Below are positions 35,380-44,924 of a DNA stretch of 64,000 nucleotides, one piece after another. The notes below the pieces were generated by a model. It did no database searches, had not been told where the DNA came from, and was given only the letters and a program-made list of their open reading frames with translations. The position numbers and the translations under genes are program-made. Origin of the DNA: Triglochin maritima (Eukaryota > Streptophyta > Magnoliopsida > Alismatales > Juncaginaceae); contig OY821771.1 in NCBI GenBank assembly GCA_963682175.1, forward strand, positions 15,003,001 through 15,067,000, read 5' to 3'. Each line of letters opens with the position of its first letter. The first letter of the stretch is position 1.

Positions 35380-35466
35380 CCCCTGTCGATCCGCGTCCCC
35401 AAATTTTGTCCAGTCCTGTGTCGCCACGTGTAATTTCCTTTCATATACTGGTATCCCTTGTATCGG

Positions 35467-35476
35467 CTATAAATAG
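35467..35476 (+). promoter_or_regulatory. TATA box of the family B LTR
   Basis: CTATAAATAG, also at 41645-41654 in the right LTR. It lies about 90 bp downstream of the palindrome pair, the same relative order as in family A. Confidence 0.7.
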
Positions 35477-36044
35477 CCTCGTAGCACGAATGTAACACAT
35501 CTTTGAACCTTTGGTCTTTGATCATTAGTAATAAAATTCTGTTCTTTTAATTCTTGCTTTTAGTTTTCTTTTAATGTCTCTAGGATCCCTTCTTCTTCCT
35601 CCCTCCATGAGTTTCTAACTCTTTCCAAATGGTGGAGGTGATGGAATTAGGGGTAGAGAAGATGAATGCATGTTATTGTTTTAAGTTCGTGATTAGTATA
35701 TTTTGATTACTTGAGTTTATGTTAAATCATTTATCTTGTAATGCTTCATAACTAACATGATTTATTTCAAGTTTCTCCATTCTCCAATCTAAACCTAAGT
35801 CTAGACCTCCACCCGACGGAATTCTCCATCTTTATTCTTGTTTTTAGTTTTAATTGTTCTTGTTTCTTACTTTAGATAATTAAATCAAAAATACCAAAAA
35901 CCCAACTTATTTCTTCCCCCTTCTTCCCCTAATCGAAAATAACAAAAATAACGAAATCTCTCCCTCCTTGTGTTCGACCCGTACTTGCCACGTCTTCATA
36001 GACGCCGTGCACTTGTGGTATAAATAAAATTCTCATCAAGTTTT

Positions 36045-36062
36045 TGGCGCCGTTGCCGGGGA
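36045..36062 (+). other. Primer-binding site, family B
   Basis: TGGCGCCGTTGCCGGGGA, six bases after the LTR end and identical to the family A site at 10160. Confidence 0.88.
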
Positions 36063-37454
36063 GGCGACGCAGATTTTTGTTGTTTTTGTGTTTTCGATTT
36101 TTCCTGTTTATCTTGTGCGCGATCTAAGTATTTGGATTTGTGTTTCAGGAGAAAACAGAGCGCGAGGCGAAATACGAGCGCATTCTGAGCTTAAAGAGCG
36201 GCGAATCCGCCGCCCCATAAGAAGCATTTGCGGCGAAATCGCCGCACAGGTTGGTCTTCCGGTCTTCAAATTTTGAGGGCGTCGTCGGCATCTCTGGGTG
36301 GTCGCATTGAGCTACTGGAATCTCCGAGAGCGGGTGGCGAACCCGACTGAGCATTGCGGAGGTAACTTTTCTTGCCTTTCTCGTAAAATCTGAATAGTTG
36401 AAAAGTTTCCTTTTGTAGAATTGCACGTGCTAGGGTTACAATTCCATAATTGGCAATAATTCAACTCTGACCTAAAATTGGCAAAATTAGAAAGACCTTA
36501 GTGCATGCATCATATAATGTTTTGCTTGCATTATTCTTGCTAAATTCTTGCAAATTAATACTTGTTGAAGATTGCTGGAGGCAAGGTACGTATCGAGGTT
36601 TTTATCGATTGCATTAGAGCATATAATTTAGTTGCATACAACCTTGCAATTGCCCCATTAAAAGGACCATTGTTTGACTATCTTTGCTAGATTTAAGTTA
36701 AACTATCTTAAGGGCAACTCCGTAGGAAAAGATACGGTGGGGATTTCATCACCCTCCCGTAGCCCACAAACCACAATCCTGAAGTGTCGCCTAAGCCTAA
36801 AATTTAAAATCAATTAGACATTGGCCCCTAAGGACTCGGACTCAATTAAGGAGGAGATTGGTTTGACTTGCTATGACCTGAAGCTAATTGAATTCAATTT
36901 GGTGTCTAGAAAGTGTTTTTGTGTCGACGAAAGTCTTCCAAGCGACGTGGTTGTCTAATTGGCACCGACTCTGTCGGAAGCGCCCCCACTAGCTATACAC
37001 TAACTGGCCAACTTGGTTTGATTGGTGAGGGAGGTGAATCAAGCAAATCAATTCGACTCAACCAGTTAGGAGTCGTCTAGATCTAAGTGACACTAGGTCT
37101 AGGATTGTTTTGACCGTGCTTGTTCAGGAAATTTCTGACCAACCCTAATTTTTATCCTTTAGAGTTAAGTTTCCCTTCTCGTCTGAGTCTTCTTTCCCTT
37201 CTCATCCTTACCTTTCTATTGTTTGTTTCCTTTTAAAAAAAAAATTTAAAATTCAAAAATTCAAAAAAAAAGAGTAATTGATTCTTGGAATTGAATTTGA
37301 AATTTAAATTTCGAATTCAAATTCAAAAATTAATTCAAACCGGTGCACTCAGATTTGGGTGCGGGATTTAAGCAATCGACTCTCACGAGTTCATCTGGAT
37401 TCCAGTCTAGAGCTTAACCCCAACCCATCTGTTGCACCACCTCACCCGGATCTA
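36063..37454 (+). mobile_element. Family B leader
   Basis: 1.4 kb without a convincing gene. It contains the palindrome pair at 36198-36246 and, just before gag, a very AT-rich tract (37230-37340). The frame of gag is open upstream of its first ATG back to at least 37320, so a non-ATG or earlier start cannot be excluded. Confidence 0.75.
36198..36246 (+). repeat. Leader palindrome pair, family B
   Basis: 36198-36213 has arms GCGGCG and CGCCGC around AATC. 36229-36246 has 8-bp arms TGCGGCGA and TCGCCGCA around AA. The arm core GCGGCG/CGCCGC is identical to the U3 pair of the same element; the loops (AAAT versus TTTC) are partly complementary. Confidence 0.93.
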
Positions 37455-39887
37455 ATGGGTGAGAACGTAGTGGACCCGCCTGTTGCGCAACCTATAACTT
37501 TGAGGGATCGGTGCTACCCAACGATGGCTGCTCAGCCATCGTGCATCGTCATGCCCACCATACCGGGTCGCGACTTCGAACTTAAGGCACAATACATGAG
37601 TATGTTGCCTAAGTTCACCTCTAGGGAAGATCCATATCTCTTCCTTAGAGAATTTGAGGAAATCTGCTCTCTTATGCAATACCAGCATATCCCTGAAGAG
37701 GCAGTGCGTCTAAAATTTGTGCCTCTGGCACTAAAAGACGACGCTAAGAAATGGCTATATAGTCTAGCCGAAAAATCTATTAGGAGTTGGGCTGAGTTTG
37801 TTCAAGTATTCCTGAAAAAATATTTTCCCAACCATAAGACTATGAGGATTAGGAATGAAATTGTTGCATTCGTTCAGTCTGAGAGCGAGCCGTTCTATTC
37901 CTATCTAGAAAGATTTAAGAGTGTACTGACCCAATGCCCTCATCATGGAATTCCAAGATGGCAATTATGCCAAATTATTTATGAGGGATTGACACCCACA
38001 TCTAGAGTTATGGTAGAATCCGTAAGCCAAGGGAACTTTATGTCGAAAAATGAAAATGATGCCTGGACTTTCCTTGAGGATTTAGCCGAAAACAGTATGC
38101 AATGGGACAATGCTAGAACACCGCTTAACCCAAGTATTGGATCTAGAATAGCAAGTCAACCCCGACCAGGTGTCTTAGCTATAGACTCCAACATAGCGGC
38201 TGAGGCAAAACTAGCTACCCTAATGCGTAGAATGGAAAGTCTAGAGCTACAAAATCAAACCCGAATGAATCAACCCTTGTCTATCCCCTGCTCTAGATGT
38301 GGTCAGACTGGTCATTTAATGGAGGACTGTGTGGACCTGGAACATGTTAATGCCACATTTAACAATTCTAGAAATGATCCTTACGCATCAACCTATAACC
38401 CAGGTTGGCGTAATCATCCCAATTTTTCGTGGACCCAACAAGGACAACCTCCTAGACAACAACCAACCCCATATAACCAAAATAATACATCATCTGGGGG
38501 TAATAACAATGGAAATCATGAGGTTAGGTTGACAAAATTAGAAAATTTAATGACAACTTTTATACAAACAACCAACCAATCATTCCAAAGGCTAGAGACA
38601 CAGGTCAGCCAATTAGCACAGATAATAGGTGAAAGAGAAAAGGGCCAATTTCCAAGTCAACCTGAGGTAAACCCCAGAACTAATAATCAATATCAATCTT
38701 ATCAACCACCTTCAGGAAATAACAACCCTAGACCGGTTCAAATGGTTAATGAGGAAGGATCGTTCCAAGAAATCAATGCTGTAGTATCATTACGGTCCGG
38801 AAGACAAATTGACAATAATGTGGTAAACCCTAGAATGACTAATCAATCTAGCCATCAAGCACCCACATATGACTTGACCATTGAACCCGACGTCCAAATT
38901 GAAAAGCCCGATCCACCTACCCAACCTGAATCTGTAGCTCAACCTGAGCCTGAGCGAGTCTATGTGCCTAAAGCCTCATTTCCCAATAGACTCAAAAACA
39001 ACTCTAGTGCACAAATAGAGAAAATCTTGGAAGTATTTAAGCAAGTTAAGGTAAACATTCCACTCTTAGACATGATTCAACAAATACCTGCTTATGCTAA
39101 ATTCTTAAAAGATTTGTGCACCAAGAAGAGAAAAACGAATGTACCAAAGAAGGCATTCTTAACTGCAAACATATGCTCTATTCTTTCCAATACATCTCCT
39201 ATAAAATATAAGGACCCTGGGTGTCCCATAATTTCATGTTCAATAGGAGATACGTTTATCAATAAAGCCCTTCTAGACCTAGGTGCAAGCGTTAACTTAC
39301 TCCCATTTTCTGTCTACGAGCAACTCAACCTTGGTCCACTGAAACCCTCTAAGACAACCCTCCAATTCGCTGATTGTTCTGTTAAGAAACCGAGAGGTAT
39401 AGTAGAGGACGTTTTGATTAAGGTCGGTGACTTCATTTATCCAGTGGATTTTGTCGTACTTGACACTGAACCTGTTGTAAATCCAAATCGACAAATCCCT
39501 GTAATTTTAGGTAGACCCTTTTTAGCCACTTCGGAAGCATTAATAAACTGTCGAAATGGGCTCATGCAATTATCTTTCGGGAACTTAAAAGCAGAATTTA
39601 ATATCTTCCATATTGATAATGAGCCAGAAATAATATGCAACCCAAGTGATGTTGTGATGAGAGCACGTATTTATCAGAATTCTGAATCAAATAAATCATC
39701 ACATAAGCAAAAAGGAAGTAAGAAAAAAGGGAGAAATTCATTTACCCAACCACCATCACTCGAGCAAACAAGCGAACCAATTCAAGTGAGAAGAATGGAA
39801 TCTTTTCCTCAAGTCAACATGGGGAACAATTCAACTGGATACATGCACCAACATGGTGTCATTCAATCCAGTTCTGATTATGGTTGA
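37455..39887 (+). CDS. Gag-protease polyprotein of the family B element
   Basis: An intact frame of 810 codons from the first ATG at 37455 (open further upstream). The capsid-like gag domain lies at about residues 30-230, with EDPYLFLREFEEICSLMQYQ, KDDAKKWLYSLAEKSIRSW and LCQIIYEGLTPTSR. One zinc knuckle, CSRCGQTGHLMEDC, is at residues 279-292. A long linker rich in Q, N and P follows. The aspartic protease lies at about 560-730, with the catalytic stretch DLGASVNLLPFSVYEQL at about 608 and the flap/end block GRPFLATSEALINCRNGLM. DLGAS in place of DTGAS is usual in Athila-type proteins. The C-terminus is basic (KQKGSKKKGR). It is the intact relative of the broken frame at 5389-8456. Gag would assemble particles and bind RNA; the protease would process Gag. 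No pol frame follows, in any frame. Confidence 0.95.
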   Translation: MGENVVDPPVAQPITLRDRCYPTMAAQPSCIVMPTIPGRDFELKAQYMSMLPKFTSREDPYLFLREFEEICSLMQYQHIPEEAVRLKFVPLALKDDAKKWLYSLAEKSIRSWAEFVQVFLKKYFPNHKTMRIRNEIVAFVQSESEPFYSYLERFKSVLTQCPHHGIPRWQLCQIIYEGLTPTSRVMVESVSQGNFMSKNENDAWTFLEDLAENSMQWDNARTPLNPSIGSRIASQPRPGVLAIDSNIAAEAKLATLMRRMESLELQNQTRMNQPLSIPCSRCGQTGHLMEDCVDLEHVNATFNNSRNDPYASTYNPGWRNHPNFSWTQQGQPPRQQPTPYNQNNTSSGGNNNGNHEVRLTKLENLMTTFIQTTNQSFQRLETQVSQLAQIIGEREKGQFPSQPEVNPRTNNQYQSYQPPSGNNNPRPVQMVNEEGSFQEINAVVSLRSGRQIDNNVVNPRMTNQSSHQAPTYDLTIEPDVQIEKPDPPTQPESVAQPEPERVYVPKASFPNRLKNNSSAQIEKILEVFKQVKVNIPLLDMIQQIPAYAKFLKDLCTKKRKTNVPKKAFLTANICSILSNTSPIKYKDPGCPIISCSIGDTFINKALLDLGASVNLLPFSVYEQLNLGPLKPSKTTLQFADCSVKKPRGIVEDVLIKVGDFIYPVDFVVLDTEPVVNPNRQIPVILGRPFLATSEALINCRNGLMQLSFGNLKAEFNIFHIDNEPEIICNPSDVVMRARIYQNSESNKSSHKQKGSKKKGRNSFTQPPSLEQTSEPIQVRRMESFPQVNMGNNSTGYMHQHGVIQSSSDYG

Positions 39888-41036
39888 CTTTGAGCAAACT
39901 CAACCCCTCTACCGCAAGCCGACGCAGGTAATAAGTGCATTTATTGTATCTGTGCATACATTGAGGACAATGCATGATTTAGGTGTGGGGGGTGTTTATA
40001 TATGTACATATCTATCTACTTGATTTTATGTTCTGCTTTATTTTTTAAAAAAAATTAAAAAATTAAAAAATTAAAAAAAAAAATCATATTCTATGACATA
40101 GCTTAAGATTGAACTGCCAAAACCCGTGTACAAATTGCATTAAGTTTTTGTTCCTTATTATATAGTTCTGCTTGTAGAAATTATGACATAAATCTAAGTT
40201 CCAAAGAAATAACCCATGACCCTTGTAAGACATGTATGCACTTAAATTGGATGAATCAAATCTTTGAAGTGGTTGATAAAAAGCAGAGGTTGAGGAAAAT
40301 ATACCGGGAAGTGTGGACTTCTAATAGCAATTAAGCCTTGAGGAAAATAAAAGTAAAATAAAATAAAAATAAAGTGAGGAAAACACATTTTGCAAAACGA
40401 TTACAAAAGCCCAAGCCTTCGAGTCACTGGTCCGTAGGGGTATCTTAAAACCCGGTAACTTGAGTCTTCCAGCTCGGGATTATCGACCAAACTCGCTACA
40501 CGAATGCAAAAAGGGTATAAGTGTCAAAAAGAAAAGCAAATGTGTTGAATCACGGAAAAAGGATAAAAATAAATAAATACTTTAAGATACTCAAGGCCCA
40601 AAGCTAAAGGAATGATTCATGCCATGGTTGATCCAAATGATACTTCACCACCAGAGGAGGCGTGCAAAATAATTTATGTGATAACATGTGTAGAGGGGTT
40701 AGTGGTGTGAATGTTGGAGGAATAAAGACCAAGTCAAACTTTTTATAAGTTAGAACTGTATAATGAACATGCGAGAACTTTAAGTGAGATGTATAAGGTT
40801 AAGGCAGAAATATTAAGAGCTATTAATGGAATGTTGAATTAAGACTTTGTGGGTGTGTCAACTGAAAACCCTCACGAGACAAAACTCGTCCTCTAAGGCA
40901 ACCTGGAGGTTTAAAGGCTTGTTGCACATGCTAAGTGCAACCGTGATTCCTACGAAAGTGAGTTAGGATTTCCCTGCTTTCATTCTCTTATATTCTACTT
41001 TGCTAGGGACTAGCAAAATCTAGGTGTGGGGGTATT
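39888..41036 (+). mobile_element. Family B 3' noncoding region with internal and terminal polypurine tracts
   Basis: Just after the stop codon, TTGAGGACAATGCATGATTT precedes AGGTGTGGGGGGTG (39980-39993), a near copy of the terminal polypurine tract AGGTGTGGGGGTATT (41022-41036). Between them lie about 1 kb of AT-rich sequence, the stem-loop GTTGCAC...GTGCAAC at 40921-40941 and TAGGGACTAGCAAAATC. There is no reading frame of note, including no env-like frame. Confidence 0.82.
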
Positions 41037-42216
41037 TGATGCATTGCATACATTGCATCATATGTCTCTCATTTAGATTACTTTTATATCAATAAATGCT
41101 ACTAAGGTATGTGTTTAGTCGTATTTACAGAATACAGGGACCTGAATGTAAATTACCCACATTCCGAGCATAAACGCGTGCAAAAGATTCATTTCTATCA
41201 TAAAGACCGAGTTCAAGTTTATCGGGTTCCAAATGGAAATGCATCCAAGCATAAAAGCATTCAAGGAGCTAATTACAAAAAGGTCAAGGGCTTAATTGCA
41301 AAATGCCAAGGACCTGATTGCAAAATAAAAGGACCAAGTTATTGTGTGGAGAAAGTCAAAAGAAAAAAATCAAATATAAATCTCCAACAATGGAAGGAAT
41401 TAATCCGGAGCTCAAGACAATGGAAAGAATCCATCCAGACGCGCAAAGGAGGATCAAATCATACCATAAACGCACAGCCAAAATCCGAACCCGATCAGAC
41501 CAGATTGTGCGGCGTTTCCGCCACACAACACCTACAATCTGCGGCGTTTCCGCCGCACCCCTGTCGATCCGCGTCCCCAAATTTTGTCCAGTCCTGTGTC
41601 GCCACGTGTAATTTCCTTTCATATACTGGTATCCCTTGTATCGGCTATAAATAGCCTCGTAGCACGAATGTAACACATCTTTGAACCTTTGGTCTTTGAT
41701 CATTAGTAATAAAATTCTGTTCTTTTAATTCTTGCTTTTAGTTTTCTTTTAATGTCTCTAGGATCCCTTCTTCTTCCTCCCTCCATGAGTTTCTAACTCT
41801 TTCCAAAGGGTGGAGGTGATGGAATTAGGGGTAGAGAAGATGAATGCATGTTATTGTTTTAAGTTCGTGATTAGTATATTTTGATTACTTGAGTTTATGT
41901 TAAATCATTTATCTTGTAATGCTTCATAACTAACATGATTTATTTCAAGTTTCTCCATTCTCCAATCTAAACCTAAGTCTAGACCTCCACCCGACGGAAT
42001 TCTCCATCTTTATTCTTGTTTTTAGTTTTAATTGTTCTTGTTTCTTACTTTAGATAATTAAATCAAAAATACCAAAAACCCAACTTATTTCTTCCCCCTT
42101 CTTCCCCTAATCGAAAATAACAAAAATAACGAAATCTCTCCCTCCTTGTGTTCGACCCGTACTTGCCACGTCTTCATAGACGCCGTGCACTTGCGGTATA
42201 AATAAAATTCTCATCA
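41037..42216 (+). mobile_element. Family B 3' LTR
   Basis: 1,180 bp, 99.7% identical to the 5' LTR by my reading, ending ATTCTCATCA and followed by the target duplication TTCAT. Confidence 0.95.
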
Positions 42217-42221
42217 TTCAT

Positions 42222-42579
42222 TGAAATCTGCATTTTCAATGAAAGATATGGGTGAGGCTCAATACATCTTGGGAATCAAGATATATAGAGATAGATCCCG
42301 TAGACTCATTGGCCTAAGTCAACGTACATACATTGAAAAGGTCTTGGAAAGGTTCAGCATGAACAACTCCAAATAGGGCAGTGTGCCAATGAGTATGGGT
42401 GTGCAACTCAAGAAGTCTCAACGTGCTGAATCACGTAAAGACTTGGAATACATGAAAGATATCCCTTATGCTTCGGCAATAGGATTCATCATGTACATGA
42501 TGACTTGCACAAGACCCGATGTCTCGTATGCTCTAAGCGTGACAAGTCGTCACCAATCCAACGCAGATCCTGAGCATTA
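42222..42579 (+). pseudogene. Copia reverse transcriptase/RNase H, 3' part
   Basis: Continues the frame cut at 34858: FSMKDMGEAQYILGIKIYRD, SQRTYIEKVLERFSM, then (after a stop at 42374) YASAIGFIMYMMTCTRPDVSYAL. It ends at 42579 in a stop followed by a short duplication. RNase H and everything up to the middle of the 3' LTR are missing. Confidence 0.92.
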
Positions 42580-42600
42580 GACAAGTCGTCACCAATCCAA
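42541..42600 (+). repeat. 21-bp duplication at a deletion junction
   Basis: ACAAGTCGTCACCAATCCAA occurs at 42542 and again at 42580, 38 bp apart; the second copy fuses to the middle of the copia LTR at AACCGAATAGGG. This is the scar of a deletion that removed the RNase H region and over half of the 3' LTR. Confidence 0.88.
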
Positions 42601-43558
42601 CCGAATAGGGAACGGGTAAGCGCAATTGGTTGACCGAAATTGTCTGGAGTGCCTAGACAATCGGGTTCGGTTAACCGAGTGTGCACGGTCAACCGAGAAG
42701 TATTATTTTTGGTAGACCGAAGGTGACACGGTCATCCGATGACTATGTCCGAGGAGCGATTCTGGTGGGTCAACGGTCGACCGAGTAAAAGACGTGGTTC
42801 GTCCGAATTCTTCCAGGGAATTTTTCTCAAGCGGATTCGATCGAACGTCTAGCTCACGGTGCACCGAACACGTGTTATAACCGAATGGTTCGGTTGACCG
42901 AATAATACTCGGTCTACCGAACAAGAACGATTCTGCCTGAATTATTAAGAGATTAATTAGATCATGGGTGGATTAATTCCAGATTTAATTAAAACGTTTT
43001 TTGTGGGTGATTATGTGGAAATTAGAGATTAATTTAGGAGAGAATAAACAAGGGATCATGGCTAAAAATAGCTCTTGATAAAGATATTTTGGGAGACTAT
43101 AAAAGGACCCCTACTCCTACTTGTTTAACATCTAATGCAAAAATCTTTCTCTCATTAATCTCTCCATAATCACCACGAAAATCTCTTAGTAAATTTAAAT
43201 TTTAGAGATAAGAATCTCAGGAGCTTAAAGAGGGCTCATTAGCTAGATTCTAAACCTTGTTAGAGATTGATTGGCTAGCTCCTTTCTCTCTAATCTTGTT
43301 TAGAGTTTGGTGAACACTCGGAGGCAAATCCGTGGACGATTCAAGGAGCAACGCGACTCCGAATCTTCAAAAAGGTTTTAGAGAACCTTTAGGTATGATT
43401 CTACCTTTGTGATTTATTTTAATAAATGTAGGATTGCCTGTTATTAGAATAATCACAAAACTATGTACATAGAAATTGTTGAAAATATGAAAATCGATCT
43501 TGTATGTTGTATTAAATTTTTTAAAATATATACATACATAGGGACACGAAATCCTACA
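42599..43558 (+). mobile_element. Copia 3' LTR, 5'-truncated
   Basis: Matches 29305-30269 of the 5' LTR. It keeps part of the palindrome cluster, the TATA-like box (43097-43106) and the end AATCCTACA. Confidence 0.92.
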
Positions 43559-43563
43559 AGGAC

Positions 43564-43925
43564 TTCTGGAGGAGATAGATCGTACGGGAAGCTCCCCTAC
43601 CTGTGGAATTCAGGAGGGGAGGTGATTAGGTGGCTCGCATTTGGAGCAACGATGTACGTTTTGTAGGAGGAGAGAAAGTTAAGGATAATGGAAGGAAAAA
43701 AAAGACCGAAGGAAGTGTTGGTATCGATTATAAAGGGCCTCGTGCGCATCAAAAGAGCTCAACGGCTAGAAAATAGTGATCTTGAGAGGTTTAAGGCTGA
43801 CTGGGACTAGTAAAGTGTATTTGCATCTGGGTTGTGCTTACAGCATAACTTCAAACTCAGTATTTTTTTCTATTTGTAATAATAGATCCCAGGGGCTAGT
43901 CCTGTCTTTTTGGTTTTCAATAAAA
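43564..43925 (+). pseudogene. LINE-1 remnant: C-terminus and 3' end
   Basis: After the copia element the LINE frame resumes with VIRWLAFGATMYVL, a stop, and GKKRPKEVLVSIIKGLVRI, the usual C-terminal pattern of plant L1-type ORF2 (RWLAFGAT..LW.ERN). An AT-rich tail with CTTTTTGGTTTTCAATAAAA near 43905 looks like the 3' untranslated end. No poly(A) tract or target duplication is visible. Confidence 0.72.
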
Positions 43926-44440
43926 GAAGTACAAATCTCTTCAAGTTTCAGAAATCTATTGGCGTTCACCTACATAAACCCATATTCGTCGCTTTTAGTG
44001 GTATTGTCCCAACCCAGAACGTCGTACCACTTGCACTTGAACAAAATATATTACACGTCACCGTAGTATTGAAGTTCAGTTATGTCTTGAAATACACCAA
44101 AGTAGTCGACTGGTGCATGGATAAGATTGTTATCTTGTGCTGTTGAGTAACTTTTTCTCGATGCGCTCACAAAGACACCAAAATTCTGATTTTTTTTCTC
44201 CCTTTGACTCCCATTTCTCTGTGCAAAATTGAAACCCATGGATGATATATCCTGAATATTTCTTTGCCACGATATTCAGACCCCGAGCAAGTGCTTCAAT
44301 TTCAACACACTCAGTGTGTTCATTTTGAACGGTCTCCCTGAACCAATCACTAATTTTTATGTCGTGCATTTGATTGTTCTCTTCGATTACGTCGTAAGCT
44401 TACTCCCATGAAAGCATTCTATTGATTTAAAACAAAACAT
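43926..44440 (-). pseudogene. CACTA transposon gene fragment (DUF4216)
   Basis: On the minus strand: DWFRETVQNEHTECVEIEAL, ARGLNIVAKKYSGYIIHGFQ and, after a shift, YFGVFQDITELQYYGDV, then KCKWYDV and SDEYGF. These are the ordered blocks of DUF4216, found next to the transposase in plant CACTA (En/Spm) elements. It is broken by a frameshift near 44140 and stops near 44060 and 43960. Its strand agrees with the CACTA terminus at 50972, so both may belong to one element about 7 kb long before nested insertions are removed. Confidence 0.8.
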
Positions 44441-44924
44441 GTTAAACATAACACGTAAAGCATAACCAAATCCAATATAAAATGTTCAACCTTTATCATC
44501 ATCAAACAAACAGTATCAAATTTCAACCCTTAGCATAAATCTTATTTCCAACGAACCTTAAATTAAATCTTCACCACATCCAACTAACCAAGTAACATAT
44601 CCAACCCAATCCAACTAACTCAATCACACAAGCGCATTCCACTTAATCCAAATCAATATAACTAAACCGTAAATTTAAAATAACTATTTATTAGAAATTT
44701 TGGCATCATCTCTCCTTTATTTTCATAATTGAAAATTTTGAATTCTGCAATGACAAGGAAAAACACATTTACATTCATATCATGTATTCACAAGAAACTC
44801 CAACAAATTGTCAACTATAAATTTGTATTATATTTGTACAATTGTACACCATCAACAAAACACTACATATCAAACCCAACTCTCACTCCAACCCATCTAA
44901 AATTCGTTATTTCTGAAAACTTGT
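44441..44924. other. AT-rich stretch without recognisable features
   Basis: No coding signal, terminal repeat or RNA gene seen. It may be intron or spacer of the CACTA element. Confidence 0.5.

Larger units (their letters stand above)
34859..36038 (+). mobile_element. Family B 5' LTR
   Basis: TGATGCATTGC...ATTCTCATCA, 1,180 bp. U3 holds two perfect palindromes (35327-35379), followed by a TATA box CTATAAATAG at 35467-35476. AATAAAATTCTG near 35529 could serve as polyadenylation signal. Open frames inside the LTR (34931-35476 and the minus-strand 35178-35525) lack known domains. Confidence 0.95.
34859..42216 (+). mobile_element. Young, structurally complete gag-protease-only LTR retrotransposon (family B)
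   Basis: 7,358 bp with perfect 5-bp target duplications TTCAT (34854-34858 and 42217-42221). It has two 1,180-bp LTRs, a PBS, a leader, one intact long reading frame (gag plus aspartic protease), a 1.15-kb noncoding region and a polypurine tract. The LTRs differ at four positions that I found (34971, 35345, 35630, 36016, each +6178 in the right LTR), about 0.34%, so insertion was recent. No reverse transcriptase, RNase H or integrase is present, so movement would need enzymes from another element. The gag and protease are of the Athila/Tat type. This structure resembles the TR-GAG class of non-autonomous elements, here with the protease kept. Confidence 0.95.
28093..43558 (+). mobile_element. 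Ty1/copia element, host of the nested family B insertion
   Basis: Order: 5' LTR, PBS, leader, gag, protease, integrase, reverse transcriptase, truncated 3' LTR. Target duplication is GGGAC at 28088-28092 and AGGAC at 43559-43563 (4 of 5). It sits in the LINE-1 zinc-ribbon/C-terminal region. It is interrupted by 34859-42216. The order and the reverse transcriptase sequence resemble the Tork/Angela branch, a tentative placement. Confidence 0.88.

Noticed and set aside
34931..35525. Open frames inside the family B LTR (181 aa plus strand, 115 aa minus strand, both also in the right LTR)
   Set aside because: They lie across U3 and the promoter, overlap each other on opposite strands, and have no domain; their conservation simply reflects LTR duplication.
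39888..41036. Search for an env-like or pol frame downstream of family B gag-protease
   Set aside because: All frames are closed at short intervals and no transmembrane or catalytic motif is seen.
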